Part shown: one piece after another, positions 26,962 to 35,895 of the stretch
Layout of the letters: each line of letters begins with the position of its first letter
Numbering within the stretch: the first letter of the stretch is position 1
Origin: Pseudomonas sp.
GTDB taxonomy: Bacteria; Pseudomonadota; Gammaproteobacteria; Pseudomonadales; Pseudomonadaceae
Length of the DNA stretch: 64,000 nucleotides
Direction of reading: 5' to 3'
NCBI RefSeq assembly: GCF_030683065.1
Contig: NZ_JAUXMX010000052.1
Location: forward strand, 1-64,000
Translations under genes and position numbers: made by a program
Notes under the pieces: model-generated
Database searches by the model: none
What the model saw: the letters and a program-made list of their open reading frames with translations, nothing else
Told to the model about the DNA's origin: nothing

Positions 26962-27078
26962 GCGTGCCACCTGTCGCTACCCTTCTCGCTGCATCCCCTG
27001 CTGATACTGCTGCCCGGCGCGGCCATGCTGGGCATGGCTGTCGCAATCACCGCGGCCACCTTCAAGAAATACCTATGA
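26962..27078 (+). pseudogene. Fragment of a membrane protein C-terminus
   Basis: In a different frame from the WYL remnant the + strand reads VACHLSLPFSLHPLLILLPG, then AAMLGMAVAITAATFKKYL and a TGA at 27076-27078. This has the look of a final transmembrane segment with a short cytosolic tail. I do not recognise the family. The join to the WYL remnant within a few bases suggests a deletion fused the two genes. Confidence 0.4.
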
Positions 27079-27123
27079 GTACGACCCTGCGCTGAGTTTT
27101 CTCTATAACTCCCGATCAGCGCG

Positions 27124-28420
27124 TCAGGTCAGCAGGCTCTGCGCCGCATCCATCTGCTCGTGTTCGAAAGCCGGCGCGAAATCCTCCAGTTCCTCCCAGC
27201 GCAGGCCGACCTCGGGGCTGAGTGCAAGGTCCCGCCAGTTCGACACGGCGGCATGCACCTCAGTCAGCACCGTCAGCGCCTCGTCCCGGCTCAGGGAAAA
27301 GTAGATGCTGCGATTCAGCAGCATCGCGAGGTCGGTGATCGGCCCATCCTGCTCCGACAGCCAGGTCTTCGACTCGCGCTCCTTGTCCGGGAAGGGATTG
27401 ATATCGAAGGCTGGAGCCAACCGCCACAGGCCCTTCTCCACGTGAAGAAAACCGTGGTTCTGCAGGTGATCGTCCACATTGGTGACCAGCAGGTTGAACA
27501 GCATGCGCCGCCAGAGTTGCCGCACATCCGCCGTGGGCCGATGGCCTGTGGCACGGATGGCGTCGGCGATCTCCGTGTAGCTGCGATCCTCCTCGCGGGA
27601 GGCCTGGAGCAGCGAGGCGGCGGACAGGTAGGGGATGCGCCCTTCGGCGCCATCACGATCAAAGCGGCGGATAATGGCCACCGGAACGCCCTCCAGTTCA
27701 ACGATGCGCGCTGGCGCCGCGTCGATACCGGCGCGCTGCGCCAGACGTAGCGCCAACACCTCGCCACGCGTCACGCGTCACGCTGCGCGTATCACCCACA
27801 CTCGGAAATTTGCCGATGGCCAACCACCCATCGTCGTCGACCACCGTGCATTTGGGCCGCATGCCGCCCAGGGACGTGCCCTTGCCTTGCAGGTAGCGCA
27901 AATCCTCAGTGGTCTCCTGCCCCTGCTCGACCGCGCGACTGGCCTCGTAGATGCGCCGTAACTCCAGCAGCGGCGGCGTGCTGCGCCGGCCCTGCTCGAC
28001 TGTCCGACAGAAGTGACCGGCCTGATCACGCAGGCGCAATGCGCCAACCCGGCTGAAATCGTCGACCGCCAGCAGGTAGTCCATCTCGCTCAGTGGCGCG
28101 AGCGCCGGGTTGCCCCGGCGCCGCTTGGCATGATCGCGCGCGATAACCCGGCGTCCCCAGGCGTCCGGTGCCGTGTCGGCGATGGCGAAGGGGAAGGCCG
28201 AGTCAACGGCGGACGGTGCCTTGCGTGGCTGATAGCCCGTGACCAGGTCAAGGTCGGGAGAAATCGCGAAGCGGTCCGGGTTCGCCAGCCAACGCTCGTC
28301 GTAGGCGAACGCGGTATTCTCGCGCCGCCCCTGCCTGGCGTAGACCAACCGCCCCACCGACGTACCCACACGCCCGATGCAGACCTCCACTTCCTGCCTG
28401 ATCGACTCCAACGTCTTCAT
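27124..28420 (-). pseudogene. hipA: HipA-type toxin kinase gene, broken by a 7-bp tandem duplication
   Basis: Two - strand frames (28420 down to about 27765, then 27774 to 27124) together form one HipA protein of about 429 residues. The first carries the N-terminal domain and the ATP-loop GTSLGGMRPK; the second carries FNLLVTNVDDHLQNHGFLHV, with the catalytic Asp and Asn, and LAPAFDINP. The break lies in a tandem CACGCGT CACGCGT CACGC at 27765-27783; removing one 7-bp unit gives VGDTRSVTRGEVLALRLAQR in frame. HipA phosphorylates a tRNA synthetase and causes dormancy. The start overlaps hipB by 4 bp (28417-28420). As it stands the toxin is truncated before its catalytic half. Confidence 0.85.
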
Positions 28421-28794
28421 AATGCCCCCGTCTCGTCCTTGCCGCGCTTGCTGCGCACCCGCTGCGGCAGGCGCTCATCCATCAGGACCAGGCCGATGTC
28501 GTCCCGGGCGGAATCGATCAACCCCGCGAGCGCCTCGATCTCACCGAAAACCTGCAGCGCGCGGGCAATGAAATGGATGGGGACACGCGGATCGCCCTTC
28601 TCCATGCGCCGGACCGTGGACAACGAAGCGCCCATGCGTTCGGCCAGGGACTGCTGGGAGATGTGCCGGCGGCGCCGAGCCAACGCCAGATCGCTGCCGA
28701 GTTTGCGGATAGCCCGCTCGGCAGGCATGGGCAGCGGTAACTTTTCGGTATATCCGCTCCCACCAGAACGCTTATCTTCTTTAGGCGCTTCCAT
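28417..28794 (-). CDS. hipB: HipB-like antitoxin / XRE regulator
   Basis: A 125-residue protein with a helix-turn-helix of the XRE type at about residues 30-85 (LALARRRRHISQQSLAERMG, then ASLSTVRRMEKGD). AGGAA precedes the ATG at 28794. It overlaps hipA by 4 bp, the usual antitoxin-first order. HipB proteins bind operators ahead of their own gene and neutralise HipA. The reading frame is intact although the toxin is not, so it may persist as a regulator or as protection against a related toxin. Confidence 0.85.
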   Translation of the reverse strand: MEAPKEDKRSGGSGYTEKLPLPMPAERAIRKLGSDLALARRRRHISQQSLAERMGASLSTVRRMEKGDPRVPIHFIARALQVFGEIEALAGLIDSARDDIGLVLMDERLPQRVRSKRGKDETGAL

Positions 28795-28829
28795 GGGAAT
28801 TCCTAATCAAAAAGTTGCTTAAGTTGAAA

Positions 28830-28859
28830 ATAATAACTCCCCACGGGGCACTTAAACAA
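28830..28859 (-). promoter_or_regulatory. Candidate promoter of hipBA
   Basis: On the - strand TTGTTT (28854-28859) and TATTAT (28830-28835) are separated by 18 bp, about 35 bp upstream of the hipB start. The surrounding sequence is AT-rich compared with the island genes. Confidence 0.45.
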
Positions 28860-29097
28860 TATAAGAGCTCCTACAAGAACACTAAGTAGCATCCAGCGAC
28901 GTTTGACCCATTGATCTGCTACCCGGCCGCCATGATTCACTCGCTCAGCCCGGTTTGCTGTCTGAGCCTGCGGTACACGAAAGCGATCCGCCCACCTTCG
29001 CTTTTCCTGCTGCCTCCTTCCGACCACTCCGTCCATGCTGGTGCCAGATGGTTCCGAGGGTCTTCACCATGCGCACTGCCCCTGTCCGCTGCCCGCC

Positions 29098-30067
29098 ATG
29101 GATACTCAAGCCTTTCAGCGCTGGTTGGCTCAGGTGAGCCAACTCAGCAGCAAGCAGAAATCCGCACTTCATCAGGCTTTGCAGGAACCGCCTACAACGG
29201 AGGTTCTTGATAGTTTGCCCGCGTTACAGAGCTGCCCGTACTGCCAAGCAAAGGCAGAGCATCTTGCGTCCTGGGGCTGGTCGCGTGGCTTACGTCGTTA
29301 TCGTTGTCGGGCCTGTCGGCGGGCATGCTCGGCCGTTTCAAGCAGTGGTCTTGCTCGCTTGCACTATCCCGAGCGCTGGAAAAACTACGCCAAGGCGCTG
29401 ATCGACGGTCTGAGTGTGCGCAAGGCAGCCAAGCAATGTGGCATTAGCAAGAACACCGCCTTTCTCTGGCGCCATCGCTTCTTGGCCTGCGCGGCCCAGC
29501 ACCATGCAGCACATTAAGCGGGCATTGTTGAGGTCGATGAGACGTTCTTTCTGGAGTCCTTTAAGGGTCAGCGCAAGCTGCCACGAGCACCCCGCAAAAG
29601 GGGCGGAGTGGGCAAAACGCGCGGCACGGGCAAGGATCAGATTCCGGTCATGGTGGTGCGTGATCGCGAGGGGCATACCGCCGACTTCAAGCTTGAGAAG
29701 CTTGAGAAGCTTGATGCGGAGCATGTGCGAGCAGCCTTACTGCCGCTGATCGACCGAGAGGCCGCACTGTGCAGTGATGGCGCCGCGGTCTACGCCAACT
29801 TTGCGCACTCAGGGCATTACTCACCATGTCGTTCACTCGCGTCCTGGCGAGCGGGTACGACAGGGCGCTTTCCACATTCAGAATGTTAACGCCTACCACA
29901 GTCGCATGAAGAGCTGGATGACTCGCTTTCACGGTGTCGCCACCCGCTACCTCCCGAATTATCTGGGCTGGCGGCGCATGCTTGAGCGCTATCAACAGCG
30001 TATTCAGCCGATTCACTGTATTCAGGAGGCGATTGGGCGCACCACGCAACACGCTATTGGGACATAG
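29098..30067 (+). pseudogene. IS1595-family transposase, broken
   Basis: The product starts MDTQAFQRWLAQVSQLSSKQ. It has a zinc ribbon (CPYCQAKAEHLASWGWSRGL, then YRCRACRRAC) and a helix-turn-helix (SVRKAAKQCGISKNTAFLWR), followed by the catalytic part GIVEVDETFFLESFKG, LCSDGAAVYANF and, in another frame, HIQNVNAYHSRMKSWMTRFH. This order is that of IS1595-group transposases. A TAA interrupts the frame at 29515-29517 and a frameshift occurs near 29805. The C-terminus ends at TAG 30065-30067, abutting the right repeat, and no terminal inverted repeats were found. The element is inactive. Confidence 0.85.
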
Positions 30068-30192
30068 CCTAAAAATACCCCTAAAATCCCCGGATGCCTA
30101 TGGAACGCCATGTACAAAAAACCGGCCAAAGGGCCGGTTTCTGGGGCTTCCAGAGCATTCAGTAGACTGCTATGGAAGCTATCATGGTGCCC
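30068..30192. repeat. Right direct repeat of the tRNA-Leu island (att-like)
   Basis: These 125 bp match 15965-16090 apart from single-base differences, mostly in the terminator stem and its A-run. The copy contains the 3' end of the intact tRNA-Leu (from 30185), its terminator and the G4/T-rich units. As the copy joined to the full tRNA it is the integrase-proximal type of boundary, but no integrase follows. Confidence 0.85.
30116..30140 (-). terminator. Terminator of tRNA-Leu
   Basis: Read on the - strand, AAACCGGCC pairs with GGCCGGTTT around CTTT and runs into a T6 tract. It lies about 45 bp after the tRNA CCA end. The island's left repeat holds a mutated copy. Confidence 0.85.
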
Positions 30193-30271
30193 CGAGCCGG
30201 AATCGAACCGGCATGACCTTACGGTCGTCAGATTTTAAGTCTGATGTGTCTACCGATTTCACCATCGGGGC
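30185..30271 (-). tRNA. tRNA-Leu (anticodon UAA)
   Basis: An 87-nt class II tRNA with an encoded CCA end. The acceptor arms GCCCCGA and TCGGGGC pair, the T-loop is GTTCGATTC, and the long variable arm is typical of leucine tRNAs. The anticodon loop CTTAAAA places TAA at 30235-30237. It is the last tRNA of a Gly-Cys-Leu group after pgsA and the integration site of the 14-kb island. Confidence 0.97.
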
Positions 30272-30452
30272 TTTTAAAAATTGCTGTTTACACAGCTAAA
30301 CAGGTGCATCTCAGCCTGGAAGGCCTTTTTCGCCAAGCAAGGCTGATTGTCAGCACCTTGTCTCTACAGCTTTCGCCATTCGGGCGGTAGGCCTTTAGCG
30401 CAGCCCTTGGACTATATACAGCCCTATAAGGCCTCGCAAGGTTTCCTGACTC

Positions 30453-30486
30453 AAAAAAAAACTTCGCAAATCAATGATCTACGAAG
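30453..30486 (-). terminator. Terminator between tRNA-Cys and tRNA-Leu
   Basis: On the - strand CTTCG (30482-30486) pairs with CGAAG (30462-30466) and is followed by a run of nine Ts. It may end part of the pgsA-tRNA transcript about 10 bases after tRNA-Cys. Confidence 0.7.
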
Positions 30487-30495
30487 CTTTTTAAT

Positions 30496-30569
30496 TGGAG
30501 GCTGAGGTCGGAATCGAACCGGCGTTCACGGATTTGCAATCCGGTGCATAACCACTCTGCTACTCAGCC
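30496..30569 (-). tRNA. tRNA-Cys (anticodon GCA)
   Basis: A 74-nt tRNA with acceptor GGCTGAG / CTCAGCC, encoded CCA and anticodon loop TTGCAAA giving GCA. It lies between tRNA-Gly and tRNA-Leu. Confidence 0.97.
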
Positions 30570-30608
30570 TTGAAACTAAACGGACCGTACTAGACGGTCC
30601 GCTGAAAA

Positions 30609-30684
<76 letters not shown>

Positions 30685-30751
30685 TTGTCTTGTAGACGGG
30701 CGCCATTCTATATCTTCAGAGCGCCCCGTCAACCCCTTGATTCAAAAAAGT

Positions 30752-31312
30752 TTATTTCTTTTCAGTGGAAGTGCTGAGGTGCGGCCAGGCGGCTAGCAAA
30801 TACTGCAGCATCGACCACAGGGTCAGGATCGCGGCAACGATCAGCAGCCCATAACCGAGCAGCACCCAGAAGGTGAACAAGGGTGGATTTGCCAGCAGTA
30901 TGATCAAGGCAACCATCTGTGCAGCGGTTTTCCATTTGGCCAGTTCGGACACGGCCACATGAGCGCGCGCGCCAAGCTCAGCCATCCACTCGCGCAAGGC
31001 TGAGACGACAATTTCGCGACCAATAATAATTGCCGCCGGCAGCGTCAGCCACAAGTTGGCATGCTCGGCCACCAGCAAAACCAGTGCAACGGCGACCATC
31101 AATTTGTCGGCGACCGGATCGAGAAAGGCTCCGAAGGGTGTGCTCTGCTCCCAGCGGCGCGCCAAAAAGCCATCAAGCCAGTCAGTAAAGGCGGCAATAG
31201 CAAACATCGCACTGGCGGCCCAATAGCTCCAGCTGAATGGCATATAGAACAGCAGAATGAAGATTGGGATCAGTGCAACACGGAGCACGGTAAGCAAGTT
31301 AGGAATATTCAT
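30752..31312 (-). CDS. pgsA: CDP-diacylglycerol-glycerol-3-phosphate 3-phosphatidyltransferase
   Basis: A 186-residue integral membrane protein from MNIPNLLTVLRVALIPIFIL. The CDP-alcohol phosphotransferase motif DGxxAR...GxxxDxxxD is visible as DWLDGFLARRWEQSTPFGAF followed by LDPVADK. It makes phosphatidylglycerophosphate, the committed step to phosphatidylglycerol and cardiolipin. A TTG six codons upstream is a less likely start. It follows uvrC by 32 bp and precedes the tRNA group, the usual Pseudomonas arrangement gacA-uvrC-pgsA-tRNAs. Confidence 0.95.
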   Translation of the reverse strand: MNIPNLLTVLRVALIPIFILLFYMPFSWSYWAASAMFAIAAFTDWLDGFLARRWEQSTPFGAFLDPVADKLMVAVALVLLVAEHANLWLTLPAAIIIGREIVVSALREWMAELGARAHVAVSELAKWKTAAQMVALIILLANPPLFTFWVLLGYGLLIVAAILTLWSMLQYLLAAWPHLSTSTEKK

Positions 31313-31344
31313 CGGCACAACTGGCTGCAAGGTGAGCCGGCATT

Positions 31345-33198
31345 CTACTCGCTGTGCAGTGCTGCATAAATCAGCTCTGCAAGCTTTTTACTGACCCCGG
31401 GCGCTTTGGCGATTTCTTCGCTACTGGCTCGAGACAATTCCTGCAGGCCACCAAAGTGATTGAGCAGCTCACGACGGCGCTTCGGCCCTACCCCGGCAAC
31501 CTCCTCCAGACTTGACGTACGGCGCGTCTTGCCGCGACGAGCGCGGTGCCCGGTAATGGCGAAACGGTGCGATTCGTCGCGAATTTGCTGAATCAGGTGC
31601 AATGCCGGTGAGTTGCCTGGCAGGGTGAACTCATGGGCAGCATCGTTGAGGTAGAGGGTTTCCAGCCCCGGCTTGCGCGTCGCGCCTTTGGCTACGCCCA
31701 GTAGAATCAGCTCAGGCACGGCCAATTCGGTCAGTACGTCCCGCGCCATGGCCAGCTGCCCCTTGCCGCCGTCAACCAGCAAGATGTCTGGCAGCTTGCC
31801 CTCGCCGTCCTTGATCTTGCTGAAACGCCGCATCAGCGCCTGGTGCATGGCGGCATAGTCATCACCTGCGGTGACGCCTTCGATGTTGTAGCGCCGGTAA
31901 TCAGACTTCAAAGGACCTTCCGGCCCAAACACCACGCAGGACGCGACCGTAGCCTCGCCGCTGGAATGACTGATATCGAAACACTCCAAGCGCTGCGGCA
32001 CCTCGTCCATGCCCAGCGCTTCGGCAAGGGCTTCAAAGCGTGCGGCCACATGTTGACGACTGGCAAGGCGAGCTCCGAGCGCTTGCTCGGCATTAGTCAC
32101 CGCTAACTGTTGCCAGCGCGCGCGAGTGCCGCGCACCCGATAGCTGATAGTTAACTCACTGTCGCGAGACTCGCCGAGTGCTGCGATAAGCGTGGGAAAG
32201 TCTTCATGCTGTGCGTTGACAATCAGTTCGGCGGGCAGTTCGCGCTCCTGGTTGCCCAGGTAATACTGGGCAAGAAAGGCTAGCAGCACTTCGCTGACAT
32301 CCTCCTCGATCGCCACTTGCGGGAAGAAGTTCTTACTTCCGAGCACCCGGCCACCGCGCACGCTGATCAGGTGCACGCAGGCACCACCTGGGTTGACCAT
32401 GGCGGCGACTATATCGACATCACCAGTGCCGCCCTCCATGCTCTGCTGATCTTGCACACGGCGCAGCAGAGCCATCTTGTCGCGCAACTCGGCGGCACGC
32501 TCGAAATCCAGGATGGCGGCAGCTTGCTGCATACCGCTCGACAGTTCATCGCCAAGTGCATTGCTGCGCCCATCGAGAAACATCACCGAGTGCCGCACAT
32601 CCTCGGCATATTCCGCCGGCTCGACCAAACCGACACAGGGCGCCTTGCAGCGCTTGATCTGATACTGCAGGCATGGCCGGGTGCGATTTTTGAAATAACT
32701 GTCTTCGCACTGGCGCACCAGAAAGGTTTTTTGCAGCAGGCTGAGGCTTTCGCGGATAGCACCCGCGCTTGGATAGGGGCCAAAGTAGCGACCCTTCAGC
32801 TTTTTAGCCCCGCGATGAATGCTCAGGCGCGGGTAATCGCCATCCGATAAAAAAACATAAGGATAGGATTTGTCGTCACGCAACAGGATGTTATACGGCG
32901 GCCGCCACTGCTTGATCAGTGTTTGCTCAAGCAGCAACGCCTCGGTTTCATTGGCGGTGATGGTGGTTTCAACCTGAGCGATGCGCCCAACCAATGCCGC
33001 AGTCTTCGGCGCCAGGCCATTCTTGCGAAAATAGCTGGCCAGGCGTTTCTTCAGGTTTTTCGCCTTGCCGACGTAGAGCAGCTTGGCCCCCACATCGAAC
33101 ATGCGATAGACGCCCGGACGACCGCTGCAAGTGGCCAAAAAGGCACTAGAGTCGAATGGCACGGTCACGTCCAGCGTGGGAATCTCAACTATTGGCAT
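31345..33198 (-). CDS. uvrC: Excinuclease ABC subunit C
   Basis: A protein of about 617 residues. The N-terminal GIY-YIG nuclease for the 3' incision is seen in RPGVYRMFDVGAKLLYVGKA. A UvrB-binding UVR segment lies near residue 205 (AAAILDFERAAELRDKMALL). The RNase H-like 5' nuclease includes ECFDISHSSGE and LLVDGGKGQL. The C-terminal helix-hairpin-helix pair ends the protein (EEVAGVGPKRRRELLNHFGG). It acts in nucleotide excision repair with UvrA and UvrB. The start is uncertain: ATG 33198 overlaps the end of gacA by 14 bp, and a GTG about 10 codons downstream would give the more usual length. Confidence 0.95.
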   Translation of the reverse strand: MPIVEIPTLDVTVPFDSSAFLATCSGRPGVYRMFDVGAKLLYVGKAKNLKKRLASYFRKNGLAPKTAALVGRIAQVETTITANETEALLLEQTLIKQWRPPYNILLRDDKSYPYVFLSDGDYPRLSIHRGAKKLKGRYFGPYPSAGAIRESLSLLQKTFLVRQCEDSYFKNRTRPCLQYQIKRCKAPCVGLVEPAEYAEDVRHSVMFLDGRSNALGDELSSGMQQAAAILDFERAAELRDKMALLRRVQDQQSMEGGTGDVDIVAAMVNPGGACVHLISVRGGRVLGSKNFFPQVAIEEDVSEVLLAFLAQYYLGNQERELPAELIVNAQHEDFPTLIAALGESRDSELTISYRVRGTRARWQQLAVTNAEQALGARLASRQHVAARFEALAEALGMDEVPQRLECFDISHSSGEATVASCVVFGPEGPLKSDYRRYNIEGVTAGDDYAAMHQALMRRFSKIKDGEGKLPDILLVDGGKGQLAMARDVLTELAVPELILLGVAKGATRKPGLETLYLNDAAHEFTLPGNSPALHLIQQIRDESHRFAITGHRARRGKTRRTSSLEEVAGVGPKRRRELLNHFGGLQELSRASSEEIAKAPGVSKKLAELIYAALHSE

Positions 33199-33829
33199 CG
33201 ACCATGCCATGGCGCACAGCGAGTAATACAAGTTCTACATCGCTGGTAATCGACAGCTTTTCAAAGATCCGATAACGGTACGTATTGACCGTTTTCGGCG
33301 ACAGGCACAGCTTGTCGGAGATGCTCTGTACTTTCTGGCAACCGGCAATCATCAAGGCGATTTGAATCTCGCGCTCAGACAACAAGTCAAAGGGCGAGTT
33401 GTTGTTTTGCGGCTGAAAGGACTTGAGGGCCAATTGCTGAGCGATTTGCGGACTGATATAGCGCTGCCCGGCAAACACCTGGCGAATGGCCTGCACCATC
33501 TCAGCAAGGGCAGCGCCCTTGGTCAGATAGCCGGCGGCGCCTGCCTGTAACAGGCGCGTAGGGAACGGATCATCTTCGCAGGCGGTCACCGCCACGACCT
33601 TCAGGTCGGGATGACTGCGAAGAAGCTTGCGGGTCGCCTCAAGGCCGCCAATGCCGGGCATTCTGACGTCCATCAAAACCACGTCAGGTTTCAGTTCACG
33701 GGCTTTTTTTAGCGACTCTTCGCCTGATTCAGCCTGCCCCACGACTTCGAGACCATCGATATCGGCCAGCATACGGGTGATGCCTGTACGAACTAAATCG
33801 TGGTCATCGACCACAAGCACCCTTATCAA
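33185..33829 (-). CDS. gacA: Response regulator GacA (UvrY)
   Basis: A 214-residue response regulator with a receiver domain (acidic DDHD near residues 8-11, phospho-acceptor Asp in VVLMDVRMPG near 54, Lys in YLTKGA) and a C-terminal LuxR/NarL helix-turn-helix (LSEREIQIALMI, then SDKLCLSPKTVNTYRYRIFE). The start is TTG at 33829 with AGGAG five bases upstream; TTG is also the known gacA start in P. fluorescens. With the sensor GacS it drives the small RNAs that sequester RsmA/CsrA and so controls secondary metabolism and biofilm. It overlaps uvrC. Confidence 0.96.
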   Translation of the reverse strand: MIRVLVVDDHDLVRTGITRMLADIDGLEVVGQAESGEESLKKARELKPDVVLMDVRMPGIGGLEATRKLLRSHPDLKVVAVTACEDDPFPTRLLQAGAAGYLTKGAALAEMVQAIRQVFAGQRYISPQIAQQLALKSFQPQNNNSPFDLLSEREIQIALMIAGCQKVQSISDKLCLSPKTVNTYRYRIFEKLSITSDVELVLLAVRHGMVDANS

Positions 33830-34103
33830 GCGAACTCCTCATTGCGCACCAAAAAGGTGGGCTTAATCACGCGGCCCAGCTGATAAAAAACATGGTAGGG
33901 CGCTAGTTTGGCGCATCGTAGACAAATAGCAAACGCTGACAGTTTGGCAGGCAAGCGCAGTAATTCATCACCCAACTCAGGCCGGGGCAGAGAATATCAT
34001 GACAACTGGCTGCAATATCAAAGGGACGCATAATTCACCAGCCCTACTTGCCGGCTCACCACCACGATGAGCCAAACAACACGATGCCTGGCACAGCACA
34101 ATA

Positions 34104-34136
34104 AAAACGCCCGATGCACTGCATCGGGCGTTTTTT
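34104..34136. terminator. Terminator of the alanine/glycine symporter gene, in the gacA-symporter gap
   Basis: AAAAACGCCCGATGCA and its inverse TGCATCGGGCGTTTTT surround a single C, so the hairpin has A- and T-runs on both sides and can act on either strand. It follows the symporter stop (34187). The rest of the 357-bp gap (33830-34186) holds the gacA promoter region and no gene I can see. Confidence 0.88.
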
Positions 34137-34186
34137 ATTGGTGATGGATGCAAGCCTGCCTCAGGCGACTCGATCAGCCCTCTGCT

Positions 34187-35563
34187 TTAACGATGCAGAC
34201 TATCGACCCCACCCACACGAGACTCGCGGGCGAAGTGCTCGCGGGTCAACTTGACCACTACCGGGCTCAGCAGCAACAGGGACAACAGGTTGGGGATTGC
34301 CATCAAACCATTGAGGGTATCGGCAACCAACCAGGCAAAGTCCAAGTGAGCGACTGCGCCGAACGGCACAGCCAGGACCCAGAGAATGCGGAACGGCAGG
34401 ACGGCCTTGGTGCCCATCATGAACTCCCAGCACTTCTCGCCAAAGTAGCTCCAGCCGAGGATGGTGGTGAACGCGAACACCACCAGGGCGATGGTCAGAA
34501 TATACCCCCCAACACCTGGCATCGCCGACTCGAAGGCTGCCGCCGAGAGTGCTGCACCACTGATGCCGCTGGTCCACACCCCGGAACAGATGATCGCCAG
34601 GCCAGTCAGGCTGCAGATAACGATAGTGTCGATAAAGGTGCCGAGCATACCAATCATGCCTGAGCGTACCGCACTGTTAGTGGTACCTGCTGCCTGAGCG
34701 ATACCGGCAGTACCCAGGCCTGCTTCATTGGAGAAAATACCGCGTGCCACACCGAAGCGGATTGCCGCCATGACCGCCGCACCAGCGAAACCGCCAGTTG
34801 CGGCAATCGGGGTGAAGGCATAGGTGAAGATCATCTCGAACGCGGCAGGAATCTGCGCGGCGTTGACTACCAACACGACGATGGCGGCAATAATGTAGGC
34901 CACGCACATGAAGGGAACCAGTGTCGCAGCGACCTTACCGATGCGCTTGATGCCACCGAGAATGACCAGGCCGACGAATACCATGGTAACCAGACCGGTT
35001 AGCCACAGTGGCACGGCGAACGTCGCCTCCAGGGCTGCAGCCATACTGTTGACCTGAACCATGTTGCCAATGCCAAAGCCCGCGAGGCCACCGAAGATGG
35101 CGAATGCGGTGCCCAGCCACAGCCACTTCTTACCCAGGCCGTTCTTGATTGCATACATCGGCCCGCCGACATGCTCGCCAAGCTTATCTTTCTCACGGTA
35201 ATGCACCGCCAGCACGACTTCAGCGTACTTGGTGGCCATGCCTACCAGGGCGGTGCACCACATCCAGAACAGGGCACCGGGGCCACCGAGAAAAATTGCG
35301 GTGGCTACACCGGCGATATTGCCGGTACCGACAGTGGCCGCCAGGCAGGTCATCAACGCCTGAAACGGGGTGATTTCACCGGTTTCCGCATCGCCTTTCT
35401 TGCGCCCTTGCCACATCAGCTTGAAACCGGCGCCGATCTTGGTCAACGGCATGAATTTCAGGCGCAGCATCAGGAACAAACCGGTGCCGAGGATCATCAC
35501 CAGCATCGGTGGGCCCCAGACGATGCCATTGAGTTGATTGACCAAACTGTTGAGGGTTTCCAT
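34187..35563 (-). CDS. Alanine/glycine:cation symporter (AGCS family)
   Basis: A 458-residue membrane protein with family signatures GTGLFLMLRLKFMPLT, ALMTCLAATVGTGNIAGVAT, GPGALFWMWCTALVGMATKY and GVARGIFSNEAGLGTAGIAQ. AGCS carriers import alanine or glycine with sodium or protons. AAGGAAC lies before the ATG at 35563. It stands alone, with its own terminator at 34104-34136. Confidence 0.93.
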   Translation of the reverse strand: METLNSLVNQLNGIVWGPPMLVMILGTGLFLMLRLKFMPLTKIGAGFKLMWQGRKKGDAETGEITPFQALMTCLAATVGTGNIAGVATAIFLGGPGALFWMWCTALVGMATKYAEVVLAVHYREKDKLGEHVGGPMYAIKNGLGKKWLWLGTAFAIFGGLAGFGIGNMVQVNSMAAALEATFAVPLWLTGLVTMVFVGLVILGGIKRIGKVAATLVPFMCVAYIIAAIVVLVVNAAQIPAAFEMIFTYAFTPIAATGGFAGAAVMAAIRFGVARGIFSNEAGLGTAGIAQAAGTTNSAVRSGMIGMLGTFIDTIVICSLTGLAIICSGVWTSGISGAALSAAAFESAMPGVGGYILTIALVVFAFTTILGWSYFGEKCWEFMMGTKAVLPFRILWVLAVPFGAVAHLDFAWLVADTLNGLMAIPNLLSLLLLSPVVVKLTREHFARESRVGGVDSLHR

Positions 35564-35895
35564 CTAAGGTTCCTTATTCTTGTAGTAGTCGCGAGGTTGG
35601 GTGACCTGCGCATGCTCGACCGCCGGATAGGCAGTGCTGTTCGATCGACTGCCGCCATCAGCAACACATTCAGCAAGGGCAAACGCTGAAACCGCCCGAC
35701 CTTGCTACAGCGGGCGCCAGTATATGAAGAGATGCGCAGTCTATTTCACTATTTAGGCGGTAATGCTTGGATTTATTTACCGTAAAAATAACGATTAACC
35801 AGAAATTAATGGGCACATATCGCTTGGCTACCGCAGATTAAGCGATTAACCCTGCACATCAATCTCCCGCGAGCACCCGACACCGCGCCGTGTGG
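35564..35895. other. AT-rich intergenic region
   Basis: 332 bp between the tamB stop and the symporter start. The part from about 35740 to 35850 is clearly AT-rich and likely contains the symporter promoter. No gene or terminator was recognised. Confidence 0.5.

Larger units (their letters stand above)
16091..30067. mobile_element. Defence island inserted at tRNA-Leu(UAA)
   Basis: About 14 kb between the two near-identical 125-126 bp repeats. It carries a type I restriction-modification operon with three extra genes, a WYL regulator remnant, a broken hipBA pair and a broken IS1595-type transposase. Every feature beyond the right repeat is standard Pseudomonas core (tRNAs, pgsA, uvrC, gacA). 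No integrase gene is visible; it would be expected next to the right repeat, where the transposase relic now ends at 30067. The element therefore looks immobilised. Confidence 0.8.

Noticed and set aside
33185..33198. Possible frameshift between gacA and uvrC because the genes overlap
   Set aside because: Both reading frames are intact with full domains; a short overlap or a later uvrC start is normal.
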